64,000 nt of DNA, taken from the NCBI RefSeq assembly GCF_024346875.1, contig NZ_AP024871.1, positions 248,001-312,000 of the forward strand, read 5' to 3'. This document shows positions 9,301 through 18,708 of the stretch, one piece after another. The translations under genes and the position numbers were made by a program. The notes under the pieces were generated by a model that saw only the letters and a list, made by a program, of their open reading frames with translations, searched no databases and was not told the DNA's origin. The stretch comes from Vibrio gallicus. GTDB lineage: Bacteria > Pseudomonadota > Gammaproteobacteria > Enterobacterales > Vibrionaceae. Positions within the stretch are counted from its first letter, which is position 1. Every line of letters starts with the position of its first letter.

Positions 9301-10113
9301 TTAAGCTTCTGTCAGTGCTGCTTGCTCAAAGTAGCACTGATCTTCCCACCTCAATATCGTCATATGGTTTCCCCAAACACAACCTGTATCTAGACCAATT
9401 ACATGTTCAGTGGTTAACCCCATTAGGGCAGCCCAGTGTCCAAAAATAGCGGTTTTTTCTAGGGGTACACGTTGTGGTAAGTCAAACCAGGGAATCAATG
9501 GGTTGTCATCTAGTTGTTCAGGAGAGAGCTTGTTTGCCATATCAAGTCGGCCCTGTTGATCACAATATCGCATACGAGTAAACGCATTGATGATAAAACG
9601 GTGGCGCTCGATACCTGTTAGATTGCTGCTCCATATGATGGGTTGATTGGCATACATATCTCTAATCAGTTGCTGCCAGTGTTCCCCTTGCAATATGGTT
9701 TCGATCTCTTTAGCTAGGCTTCGGCTCGTATTGAGATCCCATAATGGATAGATACCAGCATGGCTTAATACAAAGTCTGAGTGTTCGGCAAGTAAGGGTT
9801 GATGCCTAAGCCAGTCAAGTAGGTCTTGTTTATCCTCAGCCAATAGTATTGGTGCTGTTTTATCTTTTTCTTTTACCTTGTGTATGCCTAAGGATACGGC
9901 AAGTAAATGCAGGTCATGATTGCCCAGTACTACCTTGGCGCTATCTCCAAGGGACTTAATAAAACGCAGTGTTTGTAATGACTCAGGCCCTCTAGCTACG
10001 AGGTCTCCTGCGACCCACAGGGTATCGATATTTGGATTGAATTGTACTTTAGATAGCAGGAGTTTTAGTTCTTGCAAGCATCCTTGGATGTCGCCGACAA
10101 TATAGGTAGACAA
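9301..10113 (-). CDS. apaH: Symmetrical bis(5'-nucleosyl)-tetraphosphatase ApaH
   Basis: Hydrolyses Ap4A to two ADP and also removes NpnN caps from RNA. 270 residues of the metallophosphatase fold, with GDIQG at 7-11, GDLVARGP at 36-43 and GNHD at 64-67 as metal ligands, and a later SHAG motif. It is the last gene of lptD-surA-pdxA-rsmA-apaG-apaH, the enterobacterial and Vibrio order, 12 bases after apaG. Confidence 0.97.
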   Translation of the reverse strand: MSTYIVGDIQGCLQELKLLLSKVQFNPNIDTLWVAGDLVARGPESLQTLRFIKSLGDSAKVVLGNHDLHLLAVSLGIHKVKEKDKTAPILLAEDKQDLLDWLRHQPLLAEHSDFVLSHAGIYPLWDLNTSRSLAKEIETILQGEHWQQLIRDMYANQPIIWSSNLTGIERHRFIINAFTRMRYCDQQGRLDMANKLSPEQLDDNPLIPWFDLPQRVPLEKTAIFGHWAALMGLTTEHVIGLDTGCVWGNHMTILRWEDQCYFEQAALTEA

Positions 10114-10125
10114 GACAAGCCTCAG

Positions 10126-10506
10126 CTAGTTGATGATATTGGGAATTGCGAGATTGAAGGGGGCTATCTCAGAGGTAAAGGTATCACCACTTTCACTCTG
10201 CATAACGTAGTGTCCCTGCATAACACCGACGGGGGTTTCTAGTGCAGTGCCACTGGTATAGGTATAGTCGTCGTTAACCTTAATGATGGGTTGCTCTCCA
10301 ACTACGCCATCACCTTCAACTGTGAGTTGTTTACCATTGCCATCGGTTATGAGCCAATGACGAGATAATAATTGAACCGACTCTGGCCCAAGGTTTTTGA
10401 TGGTAATCATATATGCAAATACATAGTGACTGTTGTCTGGATCAGACTGAGCCTCTATGTATTTGGTATTTACAAAGCATTTTATACAAGGTTGACGTAC
10501 ATCCAT
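10126..10506 (-). CDS. apaG: ApaG (DUF525) protein
   Basis: 126-residue single-domain beta-sandwich protein of the ApaG/F-box-A family. The glycine-rich motif typical of ApaG is less regular here, but [23 protein letters not shown] and the [11 protein letters not shown] block near the C-terminus identify it. Biochemical role is not settled in the family (links to divalent cations and pyrophosphates have been reported). It sits between rsmA and apaH as in E. coli, with 22- and 12-base gaps. Confidence 0.95.
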   Translation of the reverse strand: MDVRQPCIKCFVNTKYIEAQSDPDNSHYVFAYMITIKNLGPESVQLLSRHWLITDGNGKQLTVEGDGVVGEQPIIKVNDDYTYTSGTALETPVGVMQGHYVMQSESGDTFTSEIAPFNLAIPNIIN

Positions 10507-10528
10507 GTGGTCTCCTTGGGTGGTTTAC

Positions 10529-11335
10529 CTAAGCGTGTTTATCTGCTAACCAGTTAGCAAGGTCAACAAACTGCTTTAAGGTGAGGTTTTCAGGGCGCAT
10601 TGTTGGTGAAATACCAAGTTGCTCAAGCTCTTCTGCACTCGCATGAGGTTTAAAGCAATTGCGCACAGTTTTACGTCTTTGGTTGAAGCCGTCTCGGCAA
10701 ACTCTATCTAACCATTTTAGGTCTTTTGCTGGATACGGTAGAACCTCATAAGGGGCTAATCGAACGACGGCTGAGTCCACTTTTGGTGGCGGTACAAATG
10801 CGGTCGGTGGCACTTCAAGAACTGGAACAACCTTACAGTAATATTGAGCCATAACGGTTAGGCGGCCATACGCCTTAGTACCAGGGCCAGCTGCAAGGCG
10901 GTTAACCACTTCTTTTTGTAGCATAAAGTGCATATCTTGAATGTCAGCATGATATTCAAACAAATGAAACATCAATGGCGTCGATATGTTGTATGGCAGG
11001 TTGCCGAAGATACGCAGTTTGTTGTTTGGCTTAACCAGTTGCGTGAAGTCGAAGCGCATAGCATCGCCTTCATGAATGGTTAGCTTATCTGCAAGTTGTG
11101 GGTGGAGGCGCAAGCGCTCAGCCAAGTCACGGTCTAGTTCAATAACCGTAAGCTTATCCACTAATTGCCCTACAGGCTCAGTAATTGCGCCAAGGCCAGG
11201 ACCAATCTCAACCAGGTTTTGCCCTGGAAGAGGATTGATAGAGGAAACGATGCCATCAATAATGTAGGGATCGTTTAGAAAGTTCTGACCAAAACGTTTA
11301 CGCGCTTTGTGTCCTAAATGGACATCATTTCTCAT
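10529..11335 (-). CDS. rsmA: 16S rRNA dimethyladenosine transferase RsmA (KsgA)
   Basis: Dimethylates A1518 and A1519 of 16S rRNA in late 30S assembly; loss gives kasugamycin resistance. 268 residues. RFGQNFLND (14-22), the SAM-binding motif [11 protein letters not shown] (42-52) and the catalytic motif NLPYNIS (112-118) are present. Its ATG overlaps the pdxA stop by 4 bases (ATGA), so the two are translationally coupled. Confidence 0.97.
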   Translation of the reverse strand: MRNDVHLGHKARKRFGQNFLNDPYIIDGIVSSINPLPGQNLVEIGPGLGAITEPVGQLVDKLTVIELDRDLAERLRLHPQLADKLTIHEGDAMRFDFTQLVKPNNKLRIFGNLPYNISTPLMFHLFEYHADIQDMHFMLQKEVVNRLAAGPGTKAYGRLTVMAQYYCKVVPVLEVPPTAFVPPPKVDSAVVRLAPYEVLPYPAKDLKWLDRVCRDGFNQRRKTVRNCFKPHASAEELEQLGISPTMRPENLTLKQFVDLANWLADKHA

Positions 11336-12315
11336 TGTTTTTTCTCAACTAATTCTATCGCATGGGAAAGCGCGGTCTGGAAGCTTCCTGAATCCACTTG
11401 ACCGGTTCCTGCTAAATCTAATGCCGTCCCATGATCCACAGAGGTACGAATAAATGGCAAGCCTAGGGTAATATTCACCGAATTGCCGAACCCTTTGTAT
11501 TTTAGCACTGGAAGCACCTGATCATGGTACATACCCAAAATTACATCTGCATCATCCAAATATTTTTGGTTGAAGATGGTATCAGCAGGCAGTGGGCCAG
11601 TAATATTCATGCCTTCTGCGCGTAATTTTTCTAGGGTAGGAGCGATGGTTTCGATCTCCTCAGTACCTAGACAGCCATCCTCACCCGCATGAGGATTGAG
11701 ACCGCATACATAAATCTTAGGGTTAGGTAATGCAAATTTACTCACCATATCCTGATGCAAAATCTGCATAATGCTGGTTAAGCGCTCTTCGGTTACGGCT
11801 TTTGAAACATAAGCTAAAGGTATGTGAGTCGTTACTAACGCAACCTTTAATCCTTCTGTTGCAAGCATCATCACCACTAGTGGTGTATTAGATTGCTCCG
11901 CAAAAAACTCAGTATGGCCACTAAAGGCAACACCAGCTCGGTTTATTACCCCTTTATGCACAGGGCCGGTGACTATAGCGGCAAACTCACCACTAAGGCA
12001 ACCTTGGGCTGCTCGTTCCAGTGTTTTTAATACATAGTGACCATTTGCTTCATTGAGCTCGCCAATGACACAAGGCTCAGCCATAGCGACATGTTCGACC
12101 ACCAATGTGCCTTTACTATGTGGCGCGGATGATATGCTTGCATCATAGTCAACTAAGGTCACGTCGATACCTAAATGCTTCGCTCTTTCAGCAAGCATCT
12201 GCTTGTCGGCACATACCACGAATTGATGATTTGATGATAGGTTAGCAAGTGCTAACACTAAGTCAGGCCCTACGCCAGCAGGTTCTCCAGCAGTAACTAC
12301 GATACGCTTACTCAT
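11332..12315 (-). CDS. pdxA: 4-hydroxythreonine-4-phosphate dehydrogenase PdxA
   Basis: NAD-dependent oxidative decarboxylation in the DXP-dependent route to pyridoxal 5'-phosphate. 327 residues from the chosen start [19 protein letters not shown]; the frame stays open 30 bases further upstream but the conserved family start is here. Metal-binding histidines lie in SGHTEFF and [11 protein letters not shown]. The start lies 8 bases inside the end of surA (stop at 12308), so translation is coupled within the operon. Confidence 0.96.
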   Translation of the reverse strand: MSKRIVVTAGEPAGVGPDLVLALANLSSNHQFVVCADKQMLAERAKHLGIDVTLVDYDASISSAPHSKGTLVVEHVAMAEPCVIGELNEANGHYVLKTLERAAQGCLSGEFAAIVTGPVHKGVINRAGVAFSGHTEFFAEQSNTPLVVMMLATEGLKVALVTTHIPLAYVSKAVTEERLTSIMQILHQDMVSKFALPNPKIYVCGLNPHAGEDGCLGTEEIETIAPTLEKLRAEGMNITGPLPADTIFNQKYLDDADVILGMYHDQVLPVLKYKGFGNSVNITLGLPFIRTSVDHGTALDLAGTGQVDSGSFQTALSHAIELVEKKQ

Positions 12316-13624
12316 CATCTGCCTCTTCAATTGCATCTGCGTCATCAGGCTGTACCATTTCTATAAATGCACTTGCACGAAGCTCTTGTAGCCAAGCTGT
12401 CGCTTCTTCATTGAATTTGCGATTGAATAGAATTCGGTAGGCTTTATTCTTCATTGCACTATCAGTACGGTCTACTTGACGGCGACCGAGTACTTCAACG
12501 ATATGCCAGCCATGAACAGTCTTAAATGGTTCACTAATCTTATCTACAGGGAGGGTCTCTACCTTGTGTTTAAACTCAGGAACATAAAGGTCAGGGGTTT
12601 GGAAACCAAGTTCGCCACCACGTGCCGCAGAGCCTGGATCGGCGCTGTATTGTTTGGCTAGATCAGAAAACGAAGCTTCTCCAGATTGAATGCGGCGAGT
12701 AATATCTTCTAGCTCTCTTTTCGCACCATCATCACTTAAAATAACCGAGGTTTTGATCAGGATATGGCGGGCATTCACTTCCGTTACGGCAACAGTTTCA
12801 AGGCCTTGGACATCTTCAATTTTTAAAATATGGAAGCCGATACCGCTGCGAAATGGACCAATAATTGCGTCTTTACCTTGGGTGGTGATTTGGTCTGCAA
12901 ATATGGTAGGCATCTCTTCTTTACGCATCCATCCCCAATCGCCACCTTCAAGAGCCTTAGGGCCTTTAGAGTATTCAAGAGCGAGATCTGAGAAGTTTTC
13001 ACCGCTATTGAGTCGTTTTACTATTTCCTCAGCTTGCTGTTGAACCTCAGCTTTGGTTTGCTGGTCATTGAATCGAAGCTGTATATGGCCGACACGGTAG
13101 TTCACGGTCTTGTTGCTTTCTTTGGCAAGCATCGCGGACATGGTTTCAACTTCAGCAGGCAAAATATTAATACGGCGACGTACCAGAGCATTGCGCGCCT
13201 CAGATATAGAGACTTCTTTTCTGATCTGTTCGCGGAATTCGGCGTAGGTTAAGCCTCTAGCTTGAACGCTGCCTTTTAATTGTTGCAGGGTCTGCTTATT
13301 ATTATCAGCGATGGTTTTTATCGCTTCATCGAGTCGATTATCATCGATACGTACCCCAATACGTTTAGCTTCTTGGGATTGCAGTTCATCCATAATTAGC
13401 TTGTCGACCACTTGATCGTGAAGCACAGTGTCATCCGGTAGCTTTTGCTTTTTCTCAACAGCGCCCGCTTTTACGCCTTTTATTGCGCTATCAATATCAC
13501 TTTGTAGGATGACCCCATCATTTACGATCACCGCAACCTTATCGAGTTCGACAGGTGCAGCAGTTGCCAATGTAGGGATTAGCACCATCATGGCTAAAGT
13601 GAGAAGTCGTTTACACATGTTCAT
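12308..13624 (-). CDS. surA: Periplasmic peptidyl-prolyl isomerase and chaperone SurA
   Basis: Main periplasmic chaperone for outer-membrane beta-barrels. 438 residues. Residues 1-22 are a signal peptide ending in ATAA. A helical chaperone core is followed by two parvulin domains, roughly 175-275 (RVGHIQLRF to [10 protein letters not shown]) and 285-385 (NARHILIKT to [10 protein letters not shown]), then a C-terminal helix. GGAAG lies 5 bases before the ATG. It follows lptD by 44 bases, and LptD is a known SurA client, so the order is functionally apt. Confidence 0.97.
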   Translation of the reverse strand: MNMCKRLLTLAMMVLIPTLATAAPVELDKVAVIVNDGVILQSDIDSAIKGVKAGAVEKKQKLPDDTVLHDQVVDKLIMDELQSQEAKRIGVRIDDNRLDEAIKTIADNNKQTLQQLKGSVQARGLTYAEFREQIRKEVSISEARNALVRRRINILPAEVETMSAMLAKESNKTVNYRVGHIQLRFNDQQTKAEVQQQAEEIVKRLNSGENFSDLALEYSKGPKALEGGDWGWMRKEEMPTIFADQITTQGKDAIIGPFRSGIGFHILKIEDVQGLETVAVTEVNARHILIKTSVILSDDGAKRELEDITRRIQSGEASFSDLAKQYSADPGSAARGGELGFQTPDLYVPEFKHKVETLPVDKISEPFKTVHGWHIVEVLGRRQVDRTDSAMKNKAYRILFNRKFNEEATAWLQELRASAFIEMVQPDDADAIEEADDE

Positions 13625-13668
13625 GTTACTTCCAATACGTTTAAATATGTTATTAGGTCAAACGGACC

Positions 13669-16146
13669 CTAGTTATTGAGGTAGAAAGGTCGACCGTACC
13701 CTAGAGCATTGCCGCCGTCACCATAGTCAGTGCCAAAGTTTGTACCAAAGCCGATAATCCCGATATTGAAGCTGATATTCTCTTCATATTCAGGGCCCGG
13801 GTTTGGAGCACCTACGGTGTCCCAAGAGCGCAACTGGTCGGTATAAGTAACCCCAACATACCAGCAATCAGAGGTGTAGGTTAGTCTAGCTAGTGCCTCA
13901 AGCATGATATTTTCAGTTGTATCATGGAAGTACTGAGCATTGACGTTCCAGTTCTTGTTAAATTTATATCCGCCAAGTAGACCAACTTGTGAGATGCCAT
14001 CATTGGTTACACTACCAACATTGATGCCATCTACTGAATCTTCTATATATTTACGAGATACAAAGCGGTAGTTGGTTTGCACATAGCCGGCACCTCGTCG
14101 ATATTCTAAGGTGCTGTTGGCAAGCTGCACTTCTTCATCACCAATATCATACTGAATACCACCATGGTAAAAGACATAGTCGTTGACGTTGAAATCAGCC
14201 TCAACTGCCCATGCCGAGTAGTTATTATCTTCCTGATTATTGCTACTGTTATTGTTGCTATTATCATTTAGATAATAAATTTGGCCAAAGGAGAGGTTGA
14301 GACGCTCTCTATAGTTTTGGTCATAAAATCGGGTGGTGGCACCGTAGCTTACCTGATTCGCTGACACTATCTTATCAACACCACTGAACTTCCGAGTACG
14401 GAATAGGCCGTAGTAATCGGTTTGCATTAGGGTTGTATCATAATTGTAGATATCAGATTGGTCTTCATCTGGTACATACAAATACTGAACTCTAGGCTCA
14501 AGTGTTTGGGTGTAGCCTTTGAAAACACTGGTGCCGCGTTCTAGATAGAGAGAGCCACTACTACGGAATTCAGGAATAACACGCGTCACATCTTGTTTAA
14601 GATCACCGACACTGCCAGGGTTCATATTACTCAGATCCTGGTTGTAGTATGTCGTTAATAGGCGACCCTCTGTTTCCCAACCACCCCAAGTGGTGGTAAG
14701 CGGGATCTTGACCCCAGGCTCAATATGAACTCGAGTAGCAGATATAGGTTTTACGCCTCGGGCGTCATCGGTCTTGAACTGGGTAATATGGCTAATTACA
14801 TCAAAATCGATAAAGTCGGTAAGCTCAGGGAAGTAGTAGTTAGCCCTTAGCTGAGGCATCATCTGATATGGAAGGTTAGTGGTCGTGGACAGTAATTGGA
14901 AATCACGAACAAGTAAGCTGGTATCCCAGTGTTCGTTTCTCCATGATACTTGACCTTGTTGTAGCAACTGACCATCTTCGCGCTCACCAATACTGGAAGA
15001 TATATCTCTAAAATAGTAGATATCACTTACCTTGGCGTAGTCGACCTGCAGTTTCCAGTTTCTATCAAATACGCCATAGTGTTTATAACCAACGCCCCAG
15101 CGATCATCCAAGTCAGGATATTTCTGATCGTCGCCTAGATACTGAGCCTGAATCTCACCACGCCCAAAATCACTCAGATAACGAAACTTACCGTCCAATT
15201 GCGTACCGCGCTCGCTCATATATTTGGCAGTAGTTTCGAGGTCATAGTTAGGCGCTAAGTTCCAATAGAAAGGGATCTCCACCTCAGCACCATCGCTGGT
15301 ACCGTATGAAACCGTCGGATAAAGAAAGCCTGTCTTACGGTTGTCACCAATCGGAACGGTTAACCAAGGTAGATAAAACACCGGAACTTTTTGAATCTCA
15401 AACCTTGGGTTGTACAGGGTTGCTTCTTCTGCTTCGTTATCAATCTCAATTGATGAAGAAACCAAGCGCCAAGAATCATCATCCTCAGGACAGGATGTAA
15501 TGCTACCATCTTCTAATTCATAGTAAGCCTTGCCTTCAACCCGAATAACCTTAGCGTCACCACGGCCACTTTGACAAAGTAGGCTATAGTTGGCCATTTC
15601 TAGGGTAGAGACATCGGTATCTAGGTTGGTTGTTGCTTTATCGGAGACTGAGCGTATCTGCCCATTGGTCATCTTGACATTACCGGTTGCAACCACAAGG
15701 TTATCTTGCTGGTGGAGTGTGACTGTATCGGCACTAAGACGATTATTTCCCTGAGTCACCTGAACGTTGCCGCTATAGGTTGCTTCTTGACCGTTGACGC
15801 CTTCTAGAGAGTCGGCTTCTACCTTAGTGGGTAAAGAATTCGGTTCAGCATTATCTGGTGGGAAGCATTGTTCAGTCACATCTATTGTTTGATCATTGGC
15901 TGCGGCTAAAATAGCTTTAAGCTCGGGAGCCGCTTCGGTATTGTTCTCGCTTGAGTCATCATCGGAATTTTGCACTGAAGATTTAGTCGCAACATCTTGA
16001 CTTGATGTGCTTGGTGCTTCAGATTCTTTGTGAACACCTTGATTTTCAGTGGAGTTCTCCTGCACACTTGTTTCAGCTTGAGCGCTCGTCGCCATAAAAA
16101 TGGCGGAGATAGATATTGCAAGCCAGGTGCGGGGAAAAATTGACAT
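13669..16146 (-). CDS. lptD: LPS-assembly outer-membrane protein LptD
   Basis: Beta-barrel that inserts lipopolysaccharide into the outer leaflet, with LptE. 825 residues from the ATG at 16146, chosen because residues 1-24 then form a signal peptide (ending SAQA) and AAGGAAG lies 11 bases upstream; 34 more codons are open upstream. Residues 25-75 are a low-complexity S/E/D-rich linker, 105-200 an OstA/LptA-like domain, and the rest a large barrel. Cysteines are C94, C191, C219 and a single C761; E. coli has an adjacent pair at the barrel end, so the disulfide pattern must differ somewhat. It heads the surA-pdxA-rsmA-apaG-apaH operon. Confidence 0.96.
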   Translation of the reverse strand: MSIFPRTWLAISISAIFMATSAQAETSVQENSTENQGVHKESEAPSTSSQDVATKSSVQNSDDDSSENNTEAAPELKAILAAANDQTIDVTEQCFPPDNAEPNSLPTKVEADSLEGVNGQEATYSGNVQVTQGNNRLSADTVTLHQQDNLVVATGNVKMTNGQIRSVSDKATTNLDTDVSTLEMANYSLLCQSGRGDAKVIRVEGKAYYELEDGSITSCPEDDDSWRLVSSSIEIDNEAEEATLYNPRFEIQKVPVFYLPWLTVPIGDNRKTGFLYPTVSYGTSDGAEVEIPFYWNLAPNYDLETTAKYMSERGTQLDGKFRYLSDFGRGEIQAQYLGDDQKYPDLDDRWGVGYKHYGVFDRNWKLQVDYAKVSDIYYFRDISSSIGEREDGQLLQQGQVSWRNEHWDTSLLVRDFQLLSTTTNLPYQMMPQLRANYYFPELTDFIDFDVISHITQFKTDDARGVKPISATRVHIEPGVKIPLTTTWGGWETEGRLLTTYYNQDLSNMNPGSVGDLKQDVTRVIPEFRSSGSLYLERGTSVFKGYTQTLEPRVQYLYVPDEDQSDIYNYDTTLMQTDYYGLFRTRKFSGVDKIVSANQVSYGATTRFYDQNYRERLNLSFGQIYYLNDNSNNNSSNNQEDNNYSAWAVEADFNVNDYVFYHGGIQYDIGDEEVQLANSTLEYRRGAGYVQTNYRFVSRKYIEDSVDGINVGSVTNDGISQVGLLGGYKFNKNWNVNAQYFHDTTENIMLEALARLTYTSDCWYVGVTYTDQLRSWDTVGAPNPGPEYEENISFNIGIIGFGTNFGTDYGDGGNALGYGRPFYLNN

Positions 16147-16295
16147 CGGGTGGAAACTTCCTTGATGGTAAATAAGTCCGTAGACTGTAGTTGACCGTAA
16201 TCTCGGCAGAATGTTCCTAATGATAATAGAATTTGGAACGACAGGCACTAAAGAGAGTACATTACTCTTTAAAAATTAGTAAATTGAGAAGCATG

Positions 16296-17138
16296 ATGTT
16301 CGTTTTTGGTAAAATTTTAGGCGCTTTTTTTGGGTTTCTTTTCGGCGGACCCTTTGGTTTGTTATTTGGCCTTATTATTGGGCATAGCTTTGACCGTGCA
16401 AAAGCAAGGCGATCTGGCTATAACTCTTCGTTTGGTGGATTTCAAAATAGCGTAAATCCAGCCCAGCAAGCTGAGTTTTTTGGAGCCGCTTTCTCCGTTA
16501 TGGGGCATGTTGCCAAGGCCAAAGGCCAAGTAACAGAGAGTGAGATTCAACTAGCGTCGATAATGATGCAGCGCATGAATCTAAATCCAGATCAAAAGCG
16601 TACCGCACAAGAGGCATTTAGAGAAGGTAAATCGTCCTCATTTCCGCTACGCTCAGTTTTACGCCGAGTTAAAGCGGGTAGTCATGGACGTAAAGATCTG
16701 CTGCAGTTCTTTCTAGAGCTTCAGGTGTCGTCTGCATTTGCCGATGGCAGTCTTCACCCTAAAGAGCGTGATGTACTGCATATCGTAGCTCAGGAATTGG
16801 GGTTCAATGCTGCGCAACTTGAGCGTCGCTTGCGTATGCAAGAGGCAGCGTATCGCTTCCAGCAAGGTGGCGGGTATCAAGGTCATCAGCACGGTGGCGG
16901 TTTCCAACAAGCGCCTTCTGAAGATCAGTTAGCGGCAGCATATGAGATTCTAGGTGTCGATGCGCAGGAGGATTCTAAACAGATTAAGCGTGCTTATCGT
17001 AAACTGATGAATGAGCATCATCCTGATAAGCTATCAGCTAAGGGCTTACCTCCTGAGATGCTAGAAGTAGCGAAAGAGAAGGCTCAAGAGATCCAGAGTG
17101 CTTATGATCTGGTTAAAAAAGAGCGCGGCTTCAAGTAA
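16296..17138 (+). CDS. djlA: Membrane-anchored DnaJ-like co-chaperone DjlA
   Basis: Type III J-domain protein that stimulates DnaK at the inner membrane. 280 residues from the ATG at 16296 (GAGAAG 4 bases before; an ATG 3 bases earlier is alternative). A glycine-rich membrane segment (FGFLFGGPFGLLFGLIIG) is followed by a TerB-like helical domain (about 55-185), a short G/Q/H-rich linker (GGGYQGHQHGGGF) and a C-terminal J domain with the HPD motif in NEHHPDKL. It is divergent from lptD, as in E. coli. Confidence 0.96.
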   Translation: MFVFGKILGAFFGFLFGGPFGLLFGLIIGHSFDRAKARRSGYNSSFGGFQNSVNPAQQAEFFGAAFSVMGHVAKAKGQVTESEIQLASIMMQRMNLNPDQKRTAQEAFREGKSSSFPLRSVLRRVKAGSHGRKDLLQFFLELQVSSAFADGSLHPKERDVLHIVAQELGFNAAQLERRLRMQEAAYRFQQGGGYQGHQHGGGFQQAPSEDQLAAAYEILGVDAQEDSKQIKRAYRKLMNEHHPDKLSAKGLPPEMLEVAKEKAQEIQSAYDLVKKERGFK

Positions 17139-17180
17139 CCAAATAAACTTATGCCGTTAGTATAAGTCTTTTCTTTTTGG

Positions 17181-17229
17181 GAGCTTAGGCACTGTACTTG
17201 GTTGTCTGCCAAGCACTGCGCCTAAGCTC
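17181..17229. terminator. Long imperfect inverted repeat between djlA and the DUF547 gene
   Basis: GAGCTTAGGC (17181-17190) and GCCTAAGCTC (17220-17229) form a perfect 10-base outer stem. The pairing continues inward with a few mismatches to CTTGG/CCAAG around a 7-base loop, giving 20-base arms in all. The genes on either side converge, so a bidirectional terminator is the simplest reading, but the T-run is short (TTTATC). A smaller hairpin, ACTTAT...ATAAGT then CTTTTC, lies just upstream near 17148-17172. Confidence 0.55.
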
Positions 17230-17242
17230 TTTATCTCATTTG

Positions 17243-18022
17243 CTACTCGTATTGAGGCTGGTTTAATCGCCAGTCATAATCAAAGCTCACTTTACCTGAA
17301 AAGCCCTTTAGTTCAGGGCGGTATAGTACCAGGTAAGCAAGTACTTGCTTTTCCCCGCCAAAATCCACAGCAAACCAGTCGTAAATAGAAGATAACTGTA
17401 GGTTGTTTCCTTGTAATCGAACGCCCTTATCACTGTTTATAAAGCCTACTGCGGCTTGCTCAAGCAGCGCTTCACGGTTGCGTGCGGTAAAGGCTTGTGG
17501 TTGCAGGTTAGGACAACCAAGGCTTGCACAGTTGACCGCATAGTGGGTTCGAGGATCATTCCATATAGGACGCAATATCCGATGCTCAATATCATTTAAA
17601 CTAACATCCTGTCCTTGAATGCTAATTAACTTATCTCCCCATGGACCAAAACTAAATAAGCCGCCTAACTTGGTAATGGATTTAACCGGATATGCCTGAA
17701 GAATCAGATCTACGGTAAGGGCGTTGTATAAATTAACCCAGTACGCGTATTGCTCAGCTTTGGTATAGGTTGTTGGGTCTATGCTGGTCAATGAGTGTAA
17801 ATAACCTTGTAGATTGGCTCTGTCCTGCTTGCTGACCTTAGCGTAGCTAAAGAGTGTGTACTCACCTTGGGTTACTAGGTACTTGTCTAACAGAGTTTGC
17901 CAAGCTTGGTGGTTAAGCCCTGTATTCGTGCCTTGTTTATTCCAGTAAGGCCAAAGCTCTGATTTTGGCGCAGCTAGGGATGAGAATGAAAGGCATGCCA
18001 TAAGTAAGCATAGATAACGCAT
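17243..18022 (-). CDS. DUF547 family exported protein
   Basis: 259 residues of the DUF547 family, function unknown. The ATG at 18022 is chosen because GGAG lies 6 bases upstream; residues 1-17 then form a signal peptide ending SSLAA, so the protein is exported. Family blocks include AYWVNLYNALTVDLIL, LNDIEHRILRP and HYAVNCASLGCPNLQP; the conserved cysteine and histidine recall papain-like or transglutaminase-like folds, though activity is unproven. It lies 75 bases after leuD, but the leu terminator stands in between and abuts its ribosome site, so its own promoter is not obvious. Confidence 0.85.
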   Translation of the reverse strand: MRYLCLLMACLSFSSLAAPKSELWPYWNKQGTNTGLNHQAWQTLLDKYLVTQGEYTLFSYAKVSKQDRANLQGYLHSLTSIDPTTYTKAEQYAYWVNLYNALTVDLILQAYPVKSITKLGGLFSFGPWGDKLISIQGQDVSLNDIEHRILRPIWNDPRTHYAVNCASLGCPNLQPQAFTARNREALLEQAAVGFINSDKGVRLQGNNLQLSSIYDWFAVDFGGEKQVLAYLVLYRPELKGFSGKVSFDYDWRLNQPQYE

Positions 18023-18035
18023 TGTTTTCTCCATA

Positions 18036-18067
18036 AAAAAAGGCCGTGTAATTACACGACCTTTTTA
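18036..18067 (-). terminator. Terminator of the leuABCD operon
   Basis: The nearly perfect stem AAAGG-CGTGTAATTACACG-CCTTT is followed on the minus strand by seven T. The T-run touches the ribosome-binding site of the DUF547 gene. The plus strand also has five T, but no plus-strand gene needs it. Confidence 0.85.
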
Positions 18068-18096
18068 GTATGAACTTTATTTCACCTTTGATGAAA

Positions 18097-18699
18097 TTAG
18101 CGCATGAAGCTTGGGATGCTGTGTTCGTACTCTGTGATCTTATCTACATGTTGCAAGGTTAGACCAATATTGTCTAAGCCATTTAGCAGGCAGTGGCGAC
18201 GAAACTCATCAATCTCGAAAGAGTATTGTTTCGCGTCTGCTGTTACGGTCATTGCTTCTAGATCAACCGTGACCTGTGCGCCTTCGTTGTGCTGTACATA
18301 GGTAAATATTTCATCTACCTCTTGTTCGCTCAAGCGTACCGGTACCATCTGGTTGTTGATCGAGTTGCCATAGAATATATCGGCAAAACTTGGTGCAATC
18401 ATTACCGTAATACCGTAGTCAGCCAGTGCCCATGGAGCATGTTCACGAGAGGAGCCGCAGCCAAAGTTTTCACGAGCTAGCAAAATACTTGCACCTTGAT
18501 ATCTTGGTGCGTTCATAATGAACTCTGGGTTCGGTTGTTGACCTGCGTCATCGAGGAAGCGCCAGTCATGGAATAGGTGCTTACCAAAGCCGGTTCGAGT
18601 TACTTTTTGTAAGAACTGCTTAGGAATGATGGCATCCGTATCAACGTTTGCTGCGTCTAGAGGAACGACTAACCCTGTGTGTTGCTTAAAACCAGACAT
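18097..18699 (-). CDS. leuD: 3-isopropylmalate dehydratase small subunit
   Basis: With LeuC isomerises 2-isopropylmalate to 3-isopropylmalate in leucine synthesis. 200 residues of the aconitase swivel domain. [17 protein letters not shown] near the start and [17 protein letters not shown] in the middle are diagnostic. It starts 9 bases after the leuC stop and is the last gene of leuABCD. Confidence 0.97.
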   Translation of the reverse strand: MSGFKQHTGLVVPLDAANVDTDAIIPKQFLQKVTRTGFGKHLFHDWRFLDDAGQQPNPEFIMNAPRYQGASILLARENFGCGSSREHAPWALADYGITVMIAPSFADIFYGNSINNQMVPVRLSEQEVDEIFTYVQHNEGAQVTVDLEAMTVTADAKQYSFEIDEFRRHCLLNGLDNIGLTLQHVDKITEYEHSIPSFMR

Positions 18700-18708
18700 T
18701 TGTTTCCC

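Noticed and set aside
12690..13043. 117-codon open frame on the plus strand inside surA
   Set aside because: It lies entirely antisense to a well-supported gene, has no ribosome site or recognisable protein features, and is low-complexity in S/R/P as expected of an antisense shadow.
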